Source: Alloascoidea africana (Eukaryota; Ascomycota; Alloascoideomycetes; Alloascoideales; Alloascoideaceae). From it: DNA of 64,000 bases. A program made the position numbers and the translations under genes. The notes under the pieces are model-generated. The model had not been told where the DNA came from and did not search any database. It was given only the letters and a program-made list of their open reading frames with translations. The stretch covers positions 1 to 64,000 of the forward strand of contig JAKTTT010000055.1 of assembly GCA_030581615.1 (NCBI GenBank), read 5' to 3'. Below are positions 9,561 to 20,477 of this stretch, piece after piece; within the stretch, counting starts at the first letter, position 1, and every line of letters begins with the position of its first letter.

Positions 9561-12500
9561 TGAACGTTTTGGTGCCTTTAGGTTTCGGGAATTGGGATTG
9601 GTTTGATCACCACATCCATTTTCATTTTCAATTTCATTTTTCCTCCCTTGTCGCTGAAACCACTGACAATTATGACACTTTTATGACTCTGGTGCCATAC
9701 CATCTCTGTAACAAAAAAGGATCGACAATGTCTCAGTATCTTGTCATCATTATTATTGTTATTGTTACTTATGGTTGTGCGTGGAATAGCCCGCAAGATC
9801 AACCAATGGCTGAAAATAACAATACTTTTATCATGATGGCGCTTTCCTTTTTCTTTTTCTTGACTGGTGAAATTGTCAGTGGTGTGGATAGTGACATCTA
9901 CACTGTATACTACAGTACAGCATATATATATGGTTTTGGACCGGCACAATACATAATCATCAAAACATTTCACAAACTCTACTTTTAACTATCGGCGGCT
10001 GCGTTTTCCGTCTTGAGCATCCACGATTTCCAAATTTGGGTTCGAAGGTTCCAAAGGCAAGGTAAGGGTTCGTATTGTGTCTCAAGCTTTAAAAGTCAAA
10101 TTGATAGTGGAAAGAAGAAAAAATTTGAAAAGTTTATCACAATCGTTAGCAGTTGTAACATATGTAGATGACCTACCCAAAATTTGGGGTTTGCTTTATT
10201 CACCCACCCCCACCCCCCAAAATAGTTTAAGCTAAAGTGGAATTGCTCTCCTTTTGGCCGTTTTCTTTTTTTTTTTTTTTTTTTGTTATCAGAAATTATC
10301 ATGGCATAATACATGCAAATGCCATATTAATGGAATTGGGATGGGATGGGATGGGATGAGTTGACAAGAAATACTTCATTTGATGATCAAATTATACAAG
10401 TCGATTTATCTGAAACTCAGAAATATTTATACAAGAAGGGAAGGAGGGAAAAGCCCGGAAAAAAAAAATAATACTAAAAAAAAAATAGAGATCTCGTTCC
10501 GTATATAATCATATCTCGGTTGTATAAACCTGTTGTTGTTGTTGTTGTTGGTTAGCATTTGCAATAGCAATAGCAAAATTGTCGAAAACTTTGAACAATG
10601 GAACCGACCGACTGTTGGATCTTGCATCAGCATCAACAACAACAACAACAACAACAACAAAATGCCAAAAGTACAGATACAGTAAGTAGTACAGTATGAA
10701 TCATTCATTGATGATTGTTTTAAAGCGATGGGAAAACCCGCAAAGAGCAAAAAAACACAAAAACTTCCTCCTCAAGAAGAAACGAAGACCCATCATTGAA
10801 AAAGAATGAGGTAATGGATATGATCTTATCACGATGATAACTGGTCAATCCAACAGCTCTTTCCTGTGCCAAGCAAACAATCTTTCTATTCATTGCAAGC
10901 AGACTTTACCTTTTTGTTGCCTGCAGCAGTTCCAGGACGCTGCTGCTGCTGCTGATGCTGCTGATGCTGATGCCAGATTCTGCTAATTTTGCTGTTTTCC
11001 TACGGCTCTTTCTGTTTCTTCTTTGTGATCCTGTCGCTTTTTTCATTATTATTTGAGTCATGTTCGTCTCAGCTTAGCTGATCATGGACCTTTGCTTTAG
11101 CAATGATGACTTCATTTTTTTTCTGCTTTAGCTCGTATCCCCCGCCCCATATGAGGATGGAATGAGTAGCTAGGAGGATACTCCTACAGTACAAACCAAC
11201 GAGCCAGCCAAAATCTTAAACTTTAGTTCTCAAACCTTATCAACAACAACACCAGATTTTTTTGTTTTCGTTTTTTGGGCGGCGTGTAGGCGTCGTAGTC
11301 CATGCCATGAGAAGTACATACAAGTGCGCTACCGCAGATGTGGATCATCCGATTTGCGCCCTGATGATCTAATTTGCTTGTAGTAACATGGTAACCTGAC
11401 TTGTTGTGGTTGGAATTGGAGACCCAGTTGAAGAAGAAGAAGAGATTGATGTTTAAGTTGTTCCTTGTCACTGCAGAGATGCAGATACGAGAGAGATACG
11501 AGGGTTGGAGACAGTTAGGTCTGACCAAATGTTTGACAGCATAGCATTAGTCAAAAATCAGCCCAGTCCAGCGAACGCTGGTTGATTCTGCCTCTGCCAC
11601 TTGTGACTTTTGACTGGCGGTTTTTGGTGATGTCCCTAGTTGTGTATATTCTCCTTGTGGAATTTATATACAGTGCAGGAGGAGGAGGAGGAGGAGATCC
11701 AGATACTTTTGCAGCAACGAAAAGCATCATCCACCAACTGCCTGTGACAACAACAAAGAAAGGTAGTAGTGGTAAGACTATTGATGTTGTGATTAGTTGA
11801 CATGATGTTATTGATTGATTGATTGATTGATCGATTCATCAATTAATTAATTAATTAATTAATTAACCAACTGGTTGATTTTGATTGACAAAAACTTGTC
11901 TAAACTATTTGTGGAAAGGGACGAGGTAAACGAGGCAGGTGCTTCTCAACTCAGACAATTCCAATTCCATTTCATGTTATTGCAAACCATGCCATTCTGG
12001 ATAAGGTATAGTTATAGCGAGATTATTTGGTATACTACAACTCACTCGCTTGCGACTGGTTGATTTGATTTGATAAAATCACATAGTCAATGGAATTGGT
12101 ATCGTTTTGATGGCGGTCTTTCCTTTTTGTTCTTTTGTTTCGAAAAGTGATGTCTAAGGATTCAACTCCCCTCGCCACTTTTCTTTTTACAGGGTTTTTG
12201 ATTTCAGGCACGTTGAATAAAGGACCTCCCCCTTCGCCATCAAGTGCGATGATCATTGTACGTGAACAGAGTTGACCAAAATGATTCTATCAAGGCAAAA
12301 TTTGTGTAAGAGCACCATGAACAACCGAGAAGAGCAGTTTGGGATTGGCACCAGATGTTGCTATTGGGGTTTAGATAACACCTAGTAGCTGTTAGTAGCT
12401 GTTAGACGAACGGGGCAAAGCCTGTCTGTGTGTGGATATCCCAACGCCATGCCATGACTTTACTTGTTTTATCCACAATCAAATTCCCCTCCCCCCCTTG

Positions 12501-13740
12501 GTCTTTCAAAGTCCCTGAATTAGCACGAAATCCCCATCTTGGTTTAGAATCAAGTGGGTTTTTTGTTGAGAATTGCTCGTCGTGATTAGTCAGAAAACCT
12601 TAAACCGTCGGCAGTCGAAGCTTCCATGCATGGAAAGCGAAGCCAAGAAAAAAAAGCAAAAAGCAAAAAGCAAAAAGCAAAAAGCACCGTCTGCCGCAAT
12701 TACGAAAAATAGACGCCATCCAGAAATTTGGGCAAACAAATAATAAAGGGCGGGAGTCAAGACAACCACAACGACGACGTTATTTCTTAGCCTACTTTGC
12801 CTTTTCAATCAGGGACAAAACGCATGCAGAGTGGTGATCTAAAGACGCCATGATATTTAGTCTCCTTTGCTTACTGCGTGGACAAGATCGGGCAAGGATG
12901 GATGTGCAGAGCGGTGGTCGGTCGGTGAAGGGTTCTCTAGATGCCCAGATTAGGGCTGAAGAGGAAAAGTTGATAGATCTTCCCCATGCAGGCGCAGCAG
13001 CAGCACAGACAGACGCACAGAATTAGGTCAGGCCGTGGAAATCTTGGCCCGAACAATCCCCTCGCCAAAAATCCACCACCAGCGAATTAAATAGAAAGAT
13101 AAGCAATGTTGGTTTGGGGATTCAAATACTTCTATTGCATGGCATAAGGGACACAGAGTGTGTGAATACCTCTCTCTGTAGGTTGGAATGTCCCTTAGTT
13201 TAGTCGATTTTAGTCCACATTAGTCGTTTAGAATGGCAGTTTCAAGGAACCATTTTTTTTGGTTGTTGAATCTGCCCGAAACAATAGCAAAATATCTATC
13301 GTTATTTAAATGTCGGAAGGGCTCTTTGCCCTTTGTGCCGGTTCCTCAAGTTTCAAGTTCAAAAAAGGACAGCTGAACCTGAAATTTCAGCTGACCCTAA
13401 AACCACATAACCAGGAAACTAAAGGAATGAATGGGTTTGTAGATTTTTGTAGTGGTTGAAGACAGGAGGAGCCAGAAAGCGGATGTCAGGATAATCCAGT
13501 TTACAATGCACACCGTGTATGGGTGGTTACGTTCTTGATTTCTATTCATTGGAGATACCAATAGCCAGTGCTCTTAGAGCGAGGGTGTTGCCTACTATTT
13601 CTTCCTTGGCAACAGTCAGTCACCCGAAGAAAGGGCTTTGTTGCCGGGATGGCCTGGAACAAGGGGTTGACCAAGGGAAAATTTGCAAGTCGAAAGCAGT
13701 GTGAGTTGATTGATCCAAGACAGATTTACAAATGATAAAA
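9561..13740. other. Long intergenic DNA, segment 2
   Basis: No gene recognised. It holds CAA/TTG trinucleotide runs (10531-10550, 10636-10661), CTG-type runs near 10940-10970, GATT repeats then an ATTA array with dyad symmetry (about 11811-11870), AGCAAAA repeats (12653-12686) and several CCCCT/AGGGG pentamers that fit the yeast stress element. Likely the distal regulatory region of the kinase gene downstream, but this is inference. Confidence 0.45.
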
Positions 13741-13761
13741 CGCTGATACATGTCCAAAGGC

Positions 13762-13803
13762 ATGGACATGGAGGTGGACATGGACATGGACATGGACATG
13801 GAT
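13762..13803. repeat. GGACAT hexamer array
   Basis: Tandem GGACAT/GGACATGGAGGT-like units in non-coding DNA upstream of the kinase gene. Confidence 0.9.
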
Positions 13804-13947
13804 GGCGGTGGAGATGAGATCCAATTGCCCCTGCTACTGCAATCAGCCTCCTTGTAATCAGCGCCAGCTTCAGCAAAGCACAGAGATGAGGCATGGAGCT
13901 TACTTCCTTGCTCGCCGGTGCTTGACTGGCTTGTCTCTCGGGAACCA

Positions 13948-13996
13948 AGCCCGGGCTAGCTTGCCCGGGCTAGCTTGCCTGGGCTGTCCTGGGCTG
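13948..13996. repeat. GC-rich 14-bp direct repeats
   Basis: Two copies of a unit containing CCCGGGCTAGCTTG in tandem followed by degenerate CCTGGGCTG copies. CCCGGG and GCTAGC are each palindromic, so the block can also pair with itself. Confidence 0.8.
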
Positions 13997-14089
13997 TTTT
14001 GGCACTGGAACGGACACGCGCGCTTGGATTCTCCATTGTTTGTGGAAACACGTAGTACATGGCAGCCTACATGAACAATACAATAGGGG

Positions 14090-14330
14090 TTGGAATTGGA
14101 ATTGGAATTGGAATTGGAACGTGCGAAATTACCACGGCTGGTCACGGCTGATTGCAATTGAGGCAAGCAGGATGTATTTATTTTGGCTCGCTGGAGTTTG
14201 AACTTGAACTTGAACTTGAACTAGAACTTGAACTTGAACTAGAAGTAAAATGTCGAAGTCAAGTCGAAGCGCTTGCGGGTCGCCGGGGAAAAGGAGTTGG
14301 AGTTAGAGCTGGAGCTGGAGCTGGAGCTAG
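14090..14330. repeat. Three neighbouring hexamer arrays
   Basis: TGGAAT units (14090-14119), GAACTT/GAACTA units (about 14199-14243) and GGAGCT units (about 14304-14328) follow one another within 240 bp, each a different but related hexamer. They lie in a GC-rising zone before the kinase leader. Confidence 0.9.
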
Positions 14331-15043
14331 TATGGAAAGATGAGACGATAGTCCACGGCCATGGCACCACCTCCGGTACTGTCCAGGCTGTCCGTGACCT
14401 TTTCAAAAAGTTTCATCTGGGGCTTGATTAATGAATTAATGAATTAATGAATTGCAATTCAAGTCCCGGCCAAAGCTGGCTGTCCGGGACGGCCACTATC
14501 CGTTATACGAGAGAGAGAGAGCCTGCTCAGGAGAGCCTGCTCGGGCCGCCCGCGCTCAGCTCAGCCCAGCCCGATTCGATCACTCGCCCAAACTGAAAAT
14601 CGCTCACCACGTTGCGGGCCCCAAAGTTTTCCGTGGGCCAAACTTTGGGCGCCGGGTGCTGGGCATTGCTGGGAAACATAATATTTGGGCAGCAACCCAA
14701 GCACCGCTCGCCAAGAGTCCCAGAATAAAAGCACTCCAACTCCCTCTCTCCCTTTCTTCTCTTTCTCTTTCTTCTCTCTGGATCCCTTTCTCTCCTTCTC
14801 CTTCTCCTTCTCTTTCCCTTGCTTGCAAGCCTTTCTCTGTCTGTGGTTCTCCCGTGTGGCTCTCTCGCCGAGAACCCCAATCAATTCAATCCACCCAGAT
14901 TCCTACTCCTGTTCTCACTCTCATCCTCCCTCCTGCTCACAGGTATTGCCATCGGCATCGGCATTCGTCCCCTTTGATGAGCCTAATATAAAATACCATG
15001 GTTTTCCAGGCATGTTTTTACCCCCCATTCCCTTTCTCCCTCT
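14331..15043 (+). promoter_or_regulatory. Proximal promoter and leader of the RCK-type kinase
   Basis: A GC-rich patch (about 14460-14680) is followed by AATAAAAG near 14724 and a very pyrimidine-rich tract (about 14738-14825) typical of yeast start-site regions. A possible 5' intron runs from a donor GTATTG at 14943 to an acceptor at 15078-15079, with a CTAAC branch motif at 15063-15067. If used, the ATG at 15044 would be removed and translation would begin further in. Confidence 0.4.
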
Positions 15044-17533
15044 TTGTTTGGCTACTCATTCACTAACACTCTTTTCCAGAATTTGAAAAAGCGCTTGCTC
15101 AAAAAGAGTCCCTCGCCTCAAGATTCGACACTTGAAAAGCCTTGCCGAATAATAGATTTCAACCACAACAACAATAACAGCCCACAGTGCAAGTCTTCAC
15201 AAACCCAAACCCAAACCCGAACTGAAACTGAAACCAAATCCCAAACTCACTCCAGATCCAGATCCAGATCCAGATCCAAGTCGATCATCCGTGGTGCAAT
15301 CAAATCCAAATCAATGCGAATCAGAAATTATGCCGGCCCGTCAAAGTCCAAAAGCATAGGTATCAGCTATAGGCGAGACAAAAACTCTTCTCTCCCAATC
15401 GTCCCCACAATCAACAGCAACAGCAACAGCAAATCCCATACAAATTGCGACTCCCAGAAGGAGCTTCAGCAAAAGGACACAACGAATATGGCTCCAACGA
15501 AAAAAGAACACCATTTGGCACTCAAGAGACTTGAGCCCATTCCCGACTATCCCGATTTGGAAAAATACCATTTGGTGGAATTGATTGGAGAAGGCGCTTT
15601 TTCAAGGGTCTATAAGGGCAAAAATCTGAGTACAGGAGAACAGGTTGCAATCAAGATTGTATCACGGACGAATCTATCAAAACAACAAACGGCAAACGTT
15701 TACAAAGAGGTTGCAATAATGAAACGTGTCGGTCATAATAACCAACGGAGTGAAAACATTGTTGAATTAAAAGAGTTTATCGAAACAGGTGCCTATTTTT
15801 ATCTCGTCATGGAGCTTGTTGATGGTGGAGAGCTGTTCCACCAGATTGTCAAATTGACGTATTTTTCGGAAACCTTGGCAAGGTTTGTGATTCTCCAGGT
15901 TGCAAAGGGCATTAAGCATTTGCATGACATGGGCATTGCGCACCGAGACCTTAAACCAGAAAACATTTTGTTTTACCCGATTGAACTTGTTCCCAACGAT
16001 GTTGCGACACTACGTACAATGAGGCGAAATTCAGATGATTCGAAAAAAATTGACGAGGGCAAGTTTGTCCCCAACCTGGGAGGTGGAGGCATTGGGAAAG
16101 TCAAGGTTGCCGATTTTGGTCTGTCAAAAGTGATGTGGGATGCAAAGACAAGAACCCCTTGTGGCACTGTTGGTTACAGTGCGCCAGAGATTGTACGAGA
16201 CGAGATTTACTCCAAATCCGTGGATATGTGGTCTTTAGGATGTGTTTTGTACACGGTTTTATGTGGATTCCCGCCTTTTTACGATGATGACACGGCAAAG
16301 CTAACAGATAAGATTGCCAAGGGTCAGTACTGTTTTTTGGAACCCTGGTGGGACGAGATTAGCAATGAGGCTAAAGATTTGGTTGAGCATTTGTTGGAGC
16401 TGGATCCAAACAAACGGTATACAATTGACCAGTTTTTGAACCATCCTTGGATCACTGAAGAAACAAGTCTTCGGGTCGAGGCACATGTGGTTCGAGCCCA
16501 TTCGCATCAACACCAGTTACAGCATGGCCGAAATGGGAGACTGGGATTGGCCAGCGTGGAATCGCTTAATTCAATTGTTTCCGGGGGAAATTTGAACATT
16601 AATCGGTTTAGAGAGGCGTTTAATGTTACAAACGAGGTGAATCGGAATTGTATTAGTAGTACAACACCTCATGCTGCCTCGATTATGAAGGTTTTGGATA
16701 CACAAAGCTCGACTGCGTCCTTGTTGAGTACACGATGTGTAACTGAATTACCAGAATCGTTTTGTCTTAAACTTGATTCTTCAAAACTTTTGGCGAAAAG
16801 GAAAAATCGATGTCTGATTCAAGAACAGTTTTCGAACCAGAGTTTGAAGTTGTGTGTCCCCGCCGCTGCCACCACCACCACCGCAACAACACCAAGAGAG
16901 AATGGGATCGCAATGCCATTACACATTACCACTGGTACGAAAAGAAGCGAGGATCAAGAGGTTGAATATCATTATTCACCAATGTTGAGTGGAGTGAATG
17001 TTCAATATAGTTATGAATCTTCAGTACGAAGCTTGAGTACCTTTGATTCTCAGGCGGACCAAGAACTGGGGTTGACATCTGGCGAGACGTGTTCTCCAAT
17101 AACAGTTTCCTCAAGCTCATCTGTCAACATGGGCAAACCGGCTGTGATTTCTGGAGGAGGACTTACTGGTGGTGGATTTGGTAATTGTGAGAGTCAATTC
17201 CGTACCACCACTATTGTGAGTCCCGTTGACAATCTAAGTTTGATTTCGTTCAAATCGTTGGAATCATTGGTTCAACTTGACAAGTATTTGGACAGCTATA
17301 CGAGTCGAAAGGTGAAGATTAATGTTGATTCAGCAGTATCGGTTTCGTGTGGTCAGCAGCAGCAGTGTCTTGAGCACGTTACGACATCCGCACGAGACTC
17401 TGATTATCTTGAACATGATGGGAAACGAGGATTGAATACGCGAATCTTTGGAGGGCTTGGCATTTTCAAGAATGGTGGTAATGGACCCGTTGCACATGAT
17501 GGGTTTTTAACCACTGTTCCCGCCACAGGATGA
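15044..17533 (+). CDS. RCK2: Rck1/Rck2/Srk1-type protein kinase (MAPK-activated, stress response)
   Basis: An 829-residue frame with a CaMK-group kinase domain at about 175-460. Visible are the Gly loop GEGAFSRVYKG (182-192), the lysine in VAIK (204), HRDLKPEN (300-307), DFG (357-359) and APE (380-382). The insert between the catalytic loop and DFG and the block EPWWDEISNEAKDLVEHLLELDP are characteristic of Rck1/Rck2 and fission yeast Srk1, effectors of the Hog1/Sty1 MAP kinase. The N terminus has SR dipeptide repeats made by AGATCC hexamers. The start is unsure: 15044, 15314 (MRIRN) or 15488 (MAPTK), because a possible 5' intron ends at 15079. A CGA/GAC trinucleotide run follows the stop. 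The long C-terminal tail is Ser/Thr-rich. RCK1 and RCK2 cannot be told apart. Confidence 0.88.
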   Translation: MFGYSFTNTLFQNLKKRLLKKSPSPQDSTLEKPCRIIDFNHNNNNSPQCKSSQTQTQTRTETETKSQTHSRSRSRSRSKSIIRGAIKSKSMRIRNYAGPSKSKSIGISYRRDKNSSLPIVPTINSNSNSKSHTNCDSQKELQQKDTTNMAPTKKEHHLALKRLEPIPDYPDLEKYHLVELIGEGAFSRVYKGKNLSTGEQVAIKIVSRTNLSKQQTANVYKEVAIMKRVGHNNQRSENIVELKEFIETGAYFYLVMELVDGGELFHQIVKLTYFSETLARFVILQVAKGIKHLHDMGIAHRDLKPENILFYPIELVPNDVATLRTMRRNSDDSKKIDEGKFVPNLGGGGIGKVKVADFGLSKVMWDAKTRTPCGTVGYSAPEIVRDEIYSKSVDMWSLGCVLYTVLCGFPPFYDDDTAKLTDKIAKGQYCFLEPWWDEISNEAKDLVEHLLELDPNKRYTIDQFLNHPWITEETSLRVEAHVVRAHSHQHQLQHGRNGRLGLASVESLNSIVSGGNLNINRFREAFNVTNEVNRNCISSTTPHAASIMKVLDTQSSTASLLSTRCVTELPESFCLKLDSSKLLAKRKNRCLIQEQFSNQSLKLCVPAAATTTTATTPRENGIAMPLHITTGTKRSEDQEVEYHYSPMLSGVNVQYSYESSVRSLSTFDSQADQELGLTSGETCSPITVSSSSSVNMGKPAVISGGGLTGGGFGNCESQFRTTTIVSPVDNLSLISFKSLESLVQLDKYLDSYTSRKVKINVDSAVSVSCGQQQQCLEHVTTSARDSDYLEHDGKRGLNTRIFGGLGIFKNGGNGPVAHDGFLTTVPATG

Positions 17534-18260
17534 CGACGCGACGACGACGACGACGACGACGACCTGACGAGCTTGCAGACGACAAAAACAAGGCAGCTTG
17601 TGTATAATGAATCTTTTTTTAAACCATTTTTGCTTGTTTTTGTTTTTGCTTTTTGCTTTTTGTTTGATGCGAGATCTAATTTTCATTCATTAATTATCCC
17701 ATCCATTTGTCATGTTTTGCTTTGCTTTGCTTTGCTTTTATCTTTCTTTGCTTTGCTTCTTTGCTCTGGTTAAATGCATTTCTTTTTTTTTTTTTTTTTT
17801 TATATATATATTTTGTATGATGGGGGTACGTACGAAATGCTTTGCAAATAATGCTTTGCTCTGTCTATCTATCTTATCTGTCTATATGACATTTGTAATT
17901 TGTGCTCTCTACCTTTTACCTAAATACTATTACACACTCAAGTTACCCTTATCCTTTTTAGAAATGATTCTTTCCTTTTTTGTTTGCATCCAATATATAT
18001 TTTTTTGTTTTTTTTCAAGTGATTCAACACAAGGCCATTAATATTGTTTAATAATAATATTATTATTATTATTATACGTAAATAATTTCTCGGCTATATA
18101 CTGTATGTATGTAAGTATACATTGGCTATGGAACAATGAAATGAAAAAAAAAAAATCGTAGATTTGTGGTAATGGATGGGCACGCGAACAGAAAACGTAA
18201 AACACGTAAATTGGGGGTGTATTGTTTGGAGATGTGAATGTGATATTGCGAGAGTATTGT
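17534..18260. other. 3' flank of the kinase gene
   Basis: AT-rich DNA with TTTGC pentamer runs (17716-17760), a poly-T run (17782-17800) and an ATT trinucleotide array with dyad symmetry (about 18045-18076). No gene seen. Confidence 0.6.
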
Positions 18261-19335
18261 AAACTTGACTAGGTTGAAATTGAAATTGAAATTGAAGTTG
18301 GAGGATGTTTCTCACACCTGTGTCGGAACACAGTGTTCCGATCCGATGGAAGGAAGTGTCGACGTTCGGGTTTTCGGTTTCTCGAAATTCGTCTTGGATT
18401 GTCTCTTTTCCGCACGCACAGGCGCAGCGCAGCAGGGCGCCCCGCGATTTCCGGTTCGGGAAGGGTGCCGGCGAGGGCGGGCGGCAGCGGCCAGGCGGGC
18501 GGTGGACAGGGTTCCGCCTAGGTGTCGGGGGTCTCTGTGCAAGCCGGAGCCTGAGCGCGAGACCAAGCCCAAGTCGAGGTGGAACACGGAGATCGTGGAA
18601 TCTCAATGGCCATGGCAATGGCAATGGCAATGGCAATGGCCAATTGGAATTGGAATTGGAGGTGAAACGGGAATGGGCTAGCACCTGTTGAGACGTCTTC
18701 GCTAGGAGAATAGCAGAGGCGTGGAGCGAAACGCGAATACGAGGATGGTGTCTCATGCCATGCCGCGCTGGAACAAGCTCGATCTGTCCGGTTTTCCGTG
18801 TGCCGCGTTCCGTCGTCGGTCGCCCGTCCGGGTCGGCCGCGATGCCCATTACTACGGGGCAAGGGCATCCCCGACACCCGGACCGGAATGTCCCAGACGC
18901 CCGGCGCACGTTTGGGATTTCCACCAGCACTTTGCGGCCACGGCTAGACACGACTCGACACGACCATTACTGAGACCGCGACTGCCAGCGCTCAGCGACT
19001 ACTAGTGCTCTGCCAGTGCTCTGCCAGTGCTCTGCCGGCACGGGCATCGCACGCGAGCCCACGACCGGACAAACCGCGGCGGCACGCGGCAAAGCGAAAA
19101 GCGAAAAGCGAAAAGCGAAAAGCGAAAAGGACGGCAGCGGGCCGCACGCGCTTCGCACTTTTCGCTTTTCGCTTTGCACTTTTCGTGCTTTGCGTTTCGC
19201 GTTTCGCGTTTCCGTGCGCTTTTCGCATCTGCGCACGCACATTATAATCAACCTAATCTCGAGGAACACTCCCACGCGAAACCGCTTCTCTTTCTCTCAC
19301 TCTTTCTCTCTTCTCTCTCTCTCTCGCCTGTCACA
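18261..19335. promoter_or_regulatory. GC-rich island upstream of YFH7
   Basis: A sharp change to GC-rich DNA at about 18320-19250. Overlapping frames are open on both strands (for example 18094-18951 minus) but none looks like a family, so this is best read as a GC island. It contains GAAATT hexamers (18275-18295), GGCAAT hexamers (18605-18640), triple copies of a GCTCTGCCAGT unit (about 19007-19038), and GCGAAAA heptamers (19092-19130) facing TTTTCGC copies (19157-19230). Confidence 0.45.
19092..19235. repeat. GCGAAAA direct repeats with inverted TTTTCGC copies
   Basis: Five tandem AGCGAAA units at 19092-19130 are followed after about 25 bases by TTTTCGC/TTTCGCG copies in the opposite sense (19157-19230). 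The two halves could form an imperfect hairpin. They lie about 100 bp before the YFH7 TATA box. Confidence 0.8.
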
Positions 19336-19342
19336 TATAAAG
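19336..19342 (+). promoter_or_regulatory. TATA box of YFH7
   Basis: TATAAAG stands 113 bp before the ATG at 19455, with a pyrimidine-rich tract between. Confidence 0.6.
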
Positions 19343-19454
19343 TCCCGGATCCCCTCGTCCCATTCCCCTTCCTTCTCCCCCTTCACCACCCCCATTCCCT
19401 CCCATACTATATACCATACCACACAATTCATTCCCTTCCCAACTTAATACAACA

Positions 19455-20477
19455 ATGGACTCGGTCTATTCAACCCTCGCATCCCAAATCATCGACAAGC
19501 TCGAGCACTCCGGGAAATACAGAATCCTCGTTCTGGTCGCTGGCTTCCCCGGATCTGGCAAGTCCACCGTGGCACAACGTGTAAAAGAAAAAATAAACGA
19601 AATTTATCACAAACAAATGACCCCACGCCCCATCATTGTCAAATCTCACGCCCGAAAGTCAAGCTTGAAAAAAACAAATATCAAAGTTTATCCTGGTTCT
19701 CATGGAGCTCCCGAAACCTCAATCAAGGTTGTTTCTTCATTTGATGTCCCCACAGCAGGTGCAGCAAATACCAATAAAGATGACTGTTCTTTTGTTCAAA
19801 CCATCCCAATGGATGGATTCCATTACCCAAGATATGTACTGGATGACATGCCAGATCCTTCTTTATTACATGAACGCAGAGGTGCTCCTTTCACTTTTGA
19901 CGACCGTCAAGTTGTTCGAATGGCCTCTATTTTAAAATCAACCTGTATTAAACCTTCAAGACAAATCAACACTTTTACCACTTTACCTGGTTCTTCAACA
20001 AATATCCCAACTGTATTGCTACCCTCTTTTGATCATGCTCGTAAAGACCCCAAGGAAGATGATATTATCGTATTACCCACAACCCGAATCATCATCATCG
20101 AGGGTCTTTACATGCTGTTAAATCAAGATGGTTGGAGAGATATTTATCTAAGTTGTTATAAACCTGATCTATATGCAAACCATCATCTTTCAATCGATTC
20201 AACACAATCTGCAATTGCCCAAGCAAACAACGCCCAAGGGATTGTAATCAAACCCCCAAGAGTTTATTACAAATCCTCTTCAACTTTATCCATATATATC
20301 AAAACTTCTGAAGATTCAGCCCGTCGAAGAGTTGCAAGACGACATTTACAAGCTGGAATTTGTGATACTATGGAAGATGCCATTCACAGGTTTAATTCAA
20401 ATGACCTTGTAAACGGTCAAATTGTTCACGAGTGTAGCTTTACCCCTGATTTGCTGGTCAACTCAATTGACGAGTAA
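19455..20477 (+). CDS. YFH7: Yfh7-type P-loop kinase
   Basis: The 340-residue protein has a Walker A loop GFPGSGKS at residues 30-37, the substrate-side block IPMDGFHYPRYVLDDMPDP, and the phrase RRGAPFTFDD typical of the uridine kinase/phosphoribulokinase superfamily; IIIIEGLYMLLNQDGWRDI and ARRRVARRHLQAGI follow. S. cerevisiae Yfh7 (353 aa) has the same order and length. Family structure suggests a small-molecule kinase; its substrate is unknown. Inserts at about 55-105 (lysine- and serine-rich) and 160-205 are typical of the yeast form. The first 150 bases are GC-rich and the rest AT-rich. Confidence 0.9.
   Translation: MDSVYSTLASQIIDKLEHSGKYRILVLVAGFPGSGKSTVAQRVKEKINEIYHKQMTPRPIIVKSHARKSSLKKTNIKVYPGSHGAPETSIKVVSSFDVPTAGAANTNKDDCSFVQTIPMDGFHYPRYVLDDMPDPSLLHERRGAPFTFDDRQVVRMASILKSTCIKPSRQINTFTTLPGSSTNIPTVLLPSFDHARKDPKEDDIIVLPTTRIIIIEGLYMLLNQDGWRDIYLSCYKPDLYANHHLSIDSTQSAIAQANNAQGIVIKPPRVYYKSSSTLSIYIKTSEDSARRRVARRHLQAGICDTMEDAIHRFNSNDLVNGQIVHECSFTPDLLVNSIDE

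Noticed and set aside
9560-9988. 142-codon frame in the 7-kb gap
   Set aside because: Translation dominated by His/Phe/Ile runs from low-complexity DNA; no family or reliable promoter, only a weak TATA.
18094-18951. 285-codon minus-strand frame
   Set aside because: The GC-rich block has open frames on both strands at once; the translation is Arg/Pro-rich low complexity without motifs.
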